Positions 16,602 to 20,846 of a stretch of 20,846 bases of DNA are shown here, in pieces. This stretch comes from CAZBQG01 sp964493945 (GTDB lineage: Bacteria; Pseudomonadota; Alphaproteobacteria; Rhodospirillales; UBA2165): positions 1 to 20,846 of the forward strand of contig CAZBQG010000045.1 of NCBI GenBank assembly GCA_964493945.1, in the 5' to 3' direction. The position numbers and the translations under genes were made by a program. Position 1 is the first letter of the stretch, and every line of letters starts with the position of its first letter. The notes under the pieces were generated by a model. That model saw only the letters and a program-made list of their open reading frames with translations, made no database searches and was not told the DNA's origin.

Positions 16602-16623
16602 GGGGACCATTCCGTCGGTTCCC
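16602..16623 (+). other. Small hairpin upstream of the TctC receptor gene
   Basis: GGGGACC can pair with GGTTCCC (7 bp with one G-U) around an 8-nt loop, ending about 9 nt before the AAGGAGG ribosome site of the receptor gene. It could stabilise the 5' end of a processed receptor mRNA. Its significance is uncertain. Confidence 0.3.
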
Positions 16624-16640
16624 ACATCAAGGAGGCTTAA

Positions 16641-17678
16641 ATGTTCCAAAGAATTTCGCTCATACTGGCTTCGGCCCTGTTTGTCTTTCTGGCGGCACCC
16701 CTGTCGTCGGCCGGTGCCCAGGGGATCGGTGATTTTTACAAAGGCAAGACCGTGACCATCTATATCGGTTATGGCTTTGGCGGCACCTACGGCAAATACT
16801 CGCGCACCATGGCCGAGCATCTGCCCAAGCACATCCCCGGCAATCCAAAAATTATCGTCAAATCCATGCCTGGCGCGGGCGGTCTGAAGATGACTAATTT
16901 CGCCTATAACGCCATGCCCAAGGGTGGATATCATTTCCTCATGCCACCCGATGCCCTGGTGGTTTCAGAGCTTCTGCGGCCCAATAAAGTAAAATACAGA
17001 GCGAAAGAGTTCACTTGGCTCGGATCGACCAACCAGACCAATACCATCTTTGTCGTGCGCAAGGATGCGGGCGTCAAGAAATGGCAGGATATTAGGACGA
17101 AACAGGTCATCATCGGCAATACGGGACCGGGATCCACATCCTTTCTCATCCCGCGCATGATGAAGGTCATGCTCAATCTGAAGATCAAGCAGATTTCCGG
17201 CTACAAGGGATCCTCCAAGACGATCTTGGCCATGGAGCGGGGTGAGCATCAGGGTACCGGTTTCAACTGGCTGGCCTGGAATTCGAAAGTTCCCCAATGG
17301 TTCAAGAAGGAAACGGAATTCGCCGTCGCGTTGATGCAGACCGGTGTTTTTATCGATCCGGACCTGCCCAAGGTGCCCATGCTGAAAGATCATGTGTCGG
17401 CCAAGCATAAGCCCATCGTTGAGTTCATGGCCGCATTGGGGATCATCGGACGTGGATTGGCCCTTCCCCCGGGCGCGCCCAAGAAACTGGTTAAGCCTCT
17501 GCGCGCTGCCTTCGCCAAAATGGTGGCGGATCCAAGCTATCTGGCCGATACCAAGAAGAGGCGTCTCAGGGTCATCCCCACGACGGGTGCCAAGATTCAG
17601 TCCTTCGTCAACAAAGCGTTCGCCAACGCCGATCCGAAGACGGTTGCTCTCGGCCGCAAACTGATTTTCGGCAAATAA
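16641..17678 (+). CDS. Tripartite tricarboxylate transporter receptor (TctC/Bug family)
   Basis: Periplasmic solute receptor of 345 residues. The signal peptide has Arg4, a hydrophobic core LILASALFVFLAAP and AGA-Q cleavage near residue 26. The mature part begins GIGDFYKGKTVTIYIGYGFG, then KHIPGNPKIIVKSMPGAGGLK, a pattern typical of a TctC branch that often accompanies aromatic or uncharacterised catabolic clusters. The Shine-Dalgarno AAGGAGG is strong. It follows the TctA-TctB fusion by 111 bp, so receptor and membrane part are in one operon with receptor second. A strong bidirectional hairpin terminator follows. The ligand is probably a carboxylate; I cannot refine it. Confidence 0.93.
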   Translation: MFQRISLILASALFVFLAAPLSSAGAQGIGDFYKGKTVTIYIGYGFGGTYGKYSRTMAEHLPKHIPGNPKIIVKSMPGAGGLKMTNFAYNAMPKGGYHFLMPPDALVVSELLRPNKVKYRAKEFTWLGSTNQTNTIFVVRKDAGVKKWQDIRTKQVIIGNTGPGSTSFLIPRMMKVMLNLKIKQISGYKGSSKTILAMERGEHQGTGFNWLAWNSKVPQWFKKETEFAVALMQTGVFIDPDLPKVPMLKDHVSAKHKPIVEFMAALGIIGRGLALPPGAPKKLVKPLRAAFAKMVADPSYLADTKKRRLRVIPTTGAKIQSFVNKAFANADPKTVALGRKLIFGK

Positions 17679-17686
17679 ACCTGTAA

Positions 17687-17737
17687 CGAATTTGGCTAGG
17701 TGTTTCCGCTTCTGGCGGGATACCTAGCCAAAATTCG
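17687..17737. terminator. Bidirectional terminator between TctC receptor and SDR genes
   Basis: CGAATTTGGCTAGGT pairs with ACCTAGCCAAAATTCG, leaving a single bulged base. An inner stem, TTCCGC with GCGGGA, has a 5-nt loop. The right arm contains the TAG stop and the last three codons of the SDR gene, so termination sequence and coding sequence overlap. A-rich and T-rich arms flank the GC core, which suits termination in both directions. Confidence 0.75.
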
Positions 17738-18473
17738 ATCCGCCATTGACGTACATGATTTCGCCGGTCATGAAGCTGGCCTTATCTGAAATCAAATAGA
17801 TTGCCGCATTGGCGACTTCTTCCGGCAGGGCGAACCGGCCCAGGGGGAAGCGCTGGGTCATGGCGGCGCGTTGTTCGTCCGTATAACTTTCGATCATGGG
17901 GGTCTCGGTGAGGCCCGGGCTGACCGCGTTGACCCTGATACCTTTAGGCCCGAGCGCGCGGGCCAGGGACCGCATCAAGGCGATCACCGCGCCCTTTGAG
18001 GCCACATAGGCGGGCCCCCCCTGGCCATTGCCCCCGGTCACGCCATAAAGCACGGATGTGGAGGTGCAAAGCACGATATTGCCTTCACCCCGCTCCGTCA
18101 TGTGATGGGCAGCGGCCTGGGCCAGCAACAGGCTTCCGGTCACATTGACCGCCAGGACATGATTGACCTCATCGGCGCCCAGCTCATCCCACCTGGCCGA
18201 CGAATGGGCCGCTCCCCAATGGATCAGGGCATCCAGATGGCCATAGCGGTCAATTGCCGATGCGACCACCTCCTGGCAGTTTTCAGTCCGCGCCTGATCC
18301 CCTTGAACCAGCAAAAGCCGCTCATGACCGGTGGGCAATTCCTTGGCCATGAGATCGCCTTGAATGTCGAACGCGGTCAGGTTGGCGCCGTCCTCCAAAA
18401 GCATGCGCGTGCAGGCCAGCCCGATACCACCGGCGGCACCGGTGACGAGTATGTTCATATTCTTCATGGCCAT
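17724..18473 (-). CDS. Short-chain dehydrogenase/reductase (SDR)
   Basis: A 249-residue classical SDR, NAD(P)-dependent. The cofactor motif TGAAGGIG is at residues 11-18, structural Asn110 lies in AVNVTGS, and the catalytic serine is in STSV (138-141). Tyr156 and Lys160 are in AYVASKGA, and NAVSPGLTETPM follows. Asp36 after the second beta-strand (AFDIQG) favours NAD over NADP. The usual NNAG motif is replaced by HWGAAH (85-90). GGGAG lies near the ATG at 18473; a second in-frame ATG at 18467 is equally possible. It lies 11 nt after the UbiD-like gene in the same leftward operon, so it probably acts on the alcohol/ketone or dihydrodiol next to the decarboxylation step (inference). Confidence 0.93.
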   Translation of the reverse strand: MAMKNMNILVTGAAGGIGLACTRMLLEDGANLTAFDIQGDLMAKELPTGHERLLLVQGDQARTENCQEVVASAIDRYGHLDALIHWGAAHSSARWDELGADEVNHVLAVNVTGSLLLAQAAAHHMTERGEGNIVLCTSTSVLYGVTGGNGQGGPAYVASKGAVIALMRSLARALGPKGIRVNAVSPGLTETPMIESYTDEQRAAMTQRFPLGRFALPEEVANAAIYLISDKASFMTGEIMYVNGGSNFG

Positions 18474-18484
18474 AACTCTCCCAC

Positions 18485-19930
18485 CTAGGACCGCTCGAAG
18501 CGCAGCCGGGCGCGCTTGGGAATTTCAAATTCGGGCAGGCCCGCTTCTTTCCAGGTCTTGAGCGCCCGGTCCATGATCTCTTTCTCTGGCAGGGAATAGG
18601 CGCCCGCATCGATGGTCTGGGTCGCGTCGATGACGATCTTGGAGCCCATTTCCTCCTTCGTCGGATCGACGCGGACCGACGGGTCCATGCCCATGGGGAA
18701 AAAGACATCATCGATGATCACCGTGTCGCGCACCGGATGGTAATGGGAGTTCATGGCCCATTCCACATGCAAGGGATCGCGGATATCGATGCAATCATCG
18801 ACCACGGTGATGCGTTTCAAAGGCGACATATCGGCGACCATGCGCCCGACCTTTTTCGCATGCCCGGCATGTTGGGGCACCATGGCGATGATGCAATGGG
18901 CCAGAAGGCCGCCAAATGTGAGATCGATAAACACATCTTTGATAAATCTCTCACCCAAATCGTCGCGCAGCGCCTTGAGCACTAGCGGCGCGTTGCTCAG
19001 GCTTTGCAGCACCGTGCTTTCGCTGGGCGGCATCTGACTGGTATAGCCGTAAAAAATTGCGTCCTTGCGATGGGTAATGGCGGTGATGCGGGCCACCGGT
19101 TTCTTGGCCACCGGGCCCATATATCCGGCGAATTCACCAAAGGGGCCCTCATCGGCTTCTTCGCCCGGCAGGACTTCGCCCTCGATGATGAATTCCGAAT
19201 TTGCCGGCACCATCAGATCGCTAGTCTTGCATTTCACCATCTGGACTGGTTCGCCCTGCAACCCGCCCGCCACTTCCATTTCATCGGCACCGGCAGGCAG
19301 ATTGGCGACGGTTGCGAAATGGACCGCCGGATCGGTACCGATGACCCAGGCGATGGGGGCCGGCTTGCCGTCATTCAGATAACTCATGGCATGAATGAAA
19401 CCGTGGCGCCCGGGGCTTAGATTGACCACCACTTCCCGCTCACCCTTTACCATGGTCCGGTAGACGCCCAGATTCTGCACGCCCGACCCGGCATCCCGCG
19501 TCACCGTGATGGTCGTGAGATAGGGTGCCACATCCTTGCCCGGCGTCCAGGTGGGAATGGGTAAATCATTCAGGTTCACTTCGCCGCCGGTCTTGACCAC
19601 CTCCTGGCAGGGTGCCGTTTTGACCGTCTTGGGGGCGAAGGGTTTGTGCAGAGCCTGCACCCATTTTTCATTTACTTCTTCTGGCTCCACGCCCAAGCCC
19701 AACGCATAAGTGCTGGCCGAGGCGCCCAGCACGCCGGTGCAAAGGCGGAATTCCGATCCCTCGACATTTTCAAAAAAAAGACCGAACCGGTCGTCATCGG
19801 GCAGGGCCTGGAATACCCATTTGGCCAGGCTGGCCGGTTCCCAACTCCGGTCCACATTCTGCGTCACACGGCGTAGCAGGCCCTGTTGTTCTGATACGGC
19901 GATGAAATCCCTGAAATCCCGATTGCTCAT
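18485..19930 (-). CDS. UbiD-like (de)carboxylase, second copy
   Basis: A 481-residue UbiD-family enzyme, full length. All key residues are present: Asn153 and Arg158 in QNLGVYRT, His176 in SPGRHGF, Glu217 in GADEMEV, and Glu261/Glu266 in EGPFGE. Spacings match Fdc1 and the other copy in this window. It is a distinct subfamily: the region after the active site reads FYGYTSQMPPSESTVLQSL, as in E. coli UbiD-type and phenolic-acid or aryl-CoA decarboxylases, instead of TLEGTYPGHYSEN. CGGAG lies 10 nt before ATG 19930. It is first in a leftward pair with the SDR and diverges, across 126 bp with a palindrome, from a benzoate-CoA-ligase-like gene. The reaction needs prenylated FMN from a UbiX encoded elsewhere. 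Confidence 0.94.
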   Translation of the reverse strand: MSNRDFRDFIAVSEQQGLLRRVTQNVDRSWEPASLAKWVFQALPDDDRFGLFFENVEGSEFRLCTGVLGASASTYALGLGVEPEEVNEKWVQALHKPFAPKTVKTAPCQEVVKTGGEVNLNDLPIPTWTPGKDVAPYLTTITVTRDAGSGVQNLGVYRTMVKGEREVVVNLSPGRHGFIHAMSYLNDGKPAPIAWVIGTDPAVHFATVANLPAGADEMEVAGGLQGEPVQMVKCKTSDLMVPANSEFIIEGEVLPGEEADEGPFGEFAGYMGPVAKKPVARITAITHRKDAIFYGYTSQMPPSESTVLQSLSNAPLVLKALRDDLGERFIKDVFIDLTFGGLLAHCIIAMVPQHAGHAKKVGRMVADMSPLKRITVVDDCIDIRDPLHVEWAMNSHYHPVRDTVIIDDVFFPMGMDPSVRVDPTKEEMGSKIVIDATQTIDAGAYSLPEKEIMDRALKTWKEAGLPEFEIPKRARLRFERS

Positions 19931-19986
19931 CTGTTATTCTCCGCGTAGTAAAGTTGCATCATGGTCGGCTATGGGGGCAATAGACC

Positions 19987-20014
19987 TTGCTTGGCCTCAT
20001 TCTTCAATTACAAT
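19987..20014 (+). promoter_or_regulatory. Candidate promoter of the benzoate-CoA-ligase-like gene
   Basis: TTGCTT and TACAAT (five of six -10 matches) are separated by 16 bp, about 45 bp upstream of the ATG. The -35 is poor, as in activator-dependent or weak promoters. The palindrome that follows at 20019 would overlap the transcription start. Confidence 0.35.
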
Positions 20015-20018
20015 TCGT

Positions 20019-20032
20019 GCAAAATATTTTGC
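20019..20032. promoter_or_regulatory. Perfect 14-bp palindrome, candidate repressor operator
   Basis: GCAAAATATTTTGC is its own reverse complement. It lies between the divergent UbiD-like and ligase genes, just downstream of a -10-like TACAAT, and ends 24 bp before the ligase ATG. A repressor bound here would block ligase transcription and could affect the opposite gene. No regulator gene is in the window. Confidence 0.5.
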
Positions 20033-20056
20033 CAGTTGCTTAATGGGAAATTTCAC

Positions 20057-20846
20057 ATGCAGGACAATACGGTAGTTTTGGACGATTCCGAAAGCCCGGC
20101 GGCACTTCGTTTTTCGCCTGTTTTCAACGTAGCCGTGCCTTTTATCGACCGCCATCTGGACGAAGGGCGGGCGGATAAGGTGGCCATCCGCACCACCCAG
20201 GGCGACACGACCTATGGCCAATTGGCCCAAGAGGTCAACCGATGCGGCAACGCGCTGTTATCCCTGGGCGTGAAGCCGGGCGAGCGGGCGCTGATGGTGG
20301 TCAAGGACTGCCCCGAATTTCTCTTTGCATTTTTCGGCGCGATCAAAGCGGGCATCATTCCGGTCCCCGTCAACACCATCCTGCGCGAGATGGATTATAA
20401 ATACCTGATCGAGGATTCAGGTTGCGGCGCGCTGATTTACAGCCCGGATTTCGCCGAAGTGGTGGAAGGCGCGCTTACCCAAGCCCAGAGCAAACCGGCC
20501 CATGCGCTGGGCACGGAGGCACTTCTGGCGGAAATGGGAAAAGCCTCACCCGATCTGGCAACCGCCGAGACGAGCGTCGAAGATGATTGCTTCTGGCTTT
20601 ATTCGTCGGGCTCCACGGGCAATCCCAAGGGCGTGGTCCATGCCCACCGGGTCATGGTCTATACCAGCCAATGCAGAGGCGTCGATACAATCGGCCTCAT
20701 GGAAAGCGATAGCTGTTTTTCTGCTTCCAAGCTGTTTCATTCCTATGGTTTCGGCAATGCCATGACCTTTCCCTTATGGGTTGGCGCCACCATGATCCTC
20801 AGCGACCGCCGGGTCACGCCGGATATGAGCTTCGAGATGATGGAAC
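20057..20846 (+). CDS. Benzoate-CoA ligase family protein, 5' part, cut by window edge
   Basis: ATP-dependent aryl-acid:CoA ligase; 263 residues are visible before the window ends and the frame is open to the last base. It starts MQDNTVVLDD, with PAALRFSPVFNVAVPFIDRH matching the benzoate-CoA-ligase N-terminus. The P-loop is WLYSSGSTGNPKGVVHAHR, followed by FSASKLFHSYGFGNAMTFPL and VGATMILSDRR, a pattern specific to benzoate/hydroxybenzoate/aminobenzoate ligases. ATG 20057 has only a weak purine stretch (GGGAAA) upstream, and an ATG at 20043 is out of frame. It diverges from a UbiD-like gene. It implies an aromatic or heteroaromatic carboxylic acid as pathway substrate; the exact acid is unknown. 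Confidence 0.92.
   Translation, partial: MQDNTVVLDDSESPAALRFSPVFNVAVPFIDRHLDEGRADKVAIRTTQGDTTYGQLAQEVNRCGNALLSLGVKPGERALMVVKDCPEFLFAFFGAIKAGIIPVPVNTILREMDYKYLIEDSGCGALIYSPDFAEVVEGALTQAQSKPAHALGTEALLAEMGKASPDLATAETSVEDDCFWLYSSGSTGNPKGVVHAHRVMVYTSQCRGVDTIGLMESDSCFSASKLFHSYGFGNAMTFPLWVGATMILSDRRVTPDMSFEMME

Noticed and set aside
15612..16934. A 440-codon open frame antisense to the TctA-TctB fusion and receptor start
   Set aside because: It lies wholly opposite two well-recognised genes, has low-complexity His/Gln/Asp-rich composition and no family pattern; a shadow of GC-rich coding.

Overview
The window is a catabolic gene island on a draft assembly (there is one run of ten Ns). It comes from a moderately GC-rich Gram-negative bacterium. 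The exported transporter receptors (TAXI-type TRAP and TctC/Bug), UbiD-like decarboxylases, a benzoate-CoA-ligase-like enzyme and the codon use fit a proteobacterium, probably alphaproteobacterial. This placement is inference; no rRNA or marker gene is present. I see no tRNA, rRNA, CRISPR array, insertion sequence or phage gene, and no gene-free stretch over 300 bases.

Layout. (A) 1-8286: a leftward operon (Pht5-like decarboxylase, enoyl-CoA hydratase, acyl-CoA ligase cut by the window edge) diverges from a rightward operon (TAXI receptor, fused TRAP permease, acyl-CoA dehydrogenase, UbiD-like decarboxylase). A perfect inverted repeat lies in the shared promoter region. The UbiD gene is interrupted by the N gap, and the flanking reading frames show it is one intact gene. 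(B) 8334-14293: a leftward trio (CocE/NonD hydrolase, DUF2848 protein, cupin) diverges from a rightward trio (zinc alcohol dehydrogenase and a two-subunit thiamine-diphosphate decarboxylase). A leftward isochorismatase-type amidohydrolase converges on the latter. (C) 14460-20846: a TctA-TctB fusion permease with its TctC receptor reads right from a good sigma-70-like promoter. It meets, across a bidirectional terminator, a leftward UbiD/SDR pair. The UbiD gene diverges from a benzoate-CoA-ligase-like gene cut by the right edge, and a perfect 14-bp palindrome lies between them.

How the genes may work together (inference): blocks A and C repeat one logic. Each has a periplasmic-receptor carboxylate transporter, a CoA ligase, a prenylated-FMN-dependent UbiD-type decarboxylase and a dehydrogenase. 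Block B supplies hydrolases (ester or amide cleavage) plus a 2-oxoacid decarboxylase with an alcohol/aldehyde dehydrogenase. Together they could take up and dismantle an aromatic or heteroaromatic carboxylic acid, possibly esterified or amidated, down to acyl-CoA. No ring-hydroxylating oxygenase, benzoyl-CoA reductase, UbiX or transcription factor is in the window, so substrate and route remain open.
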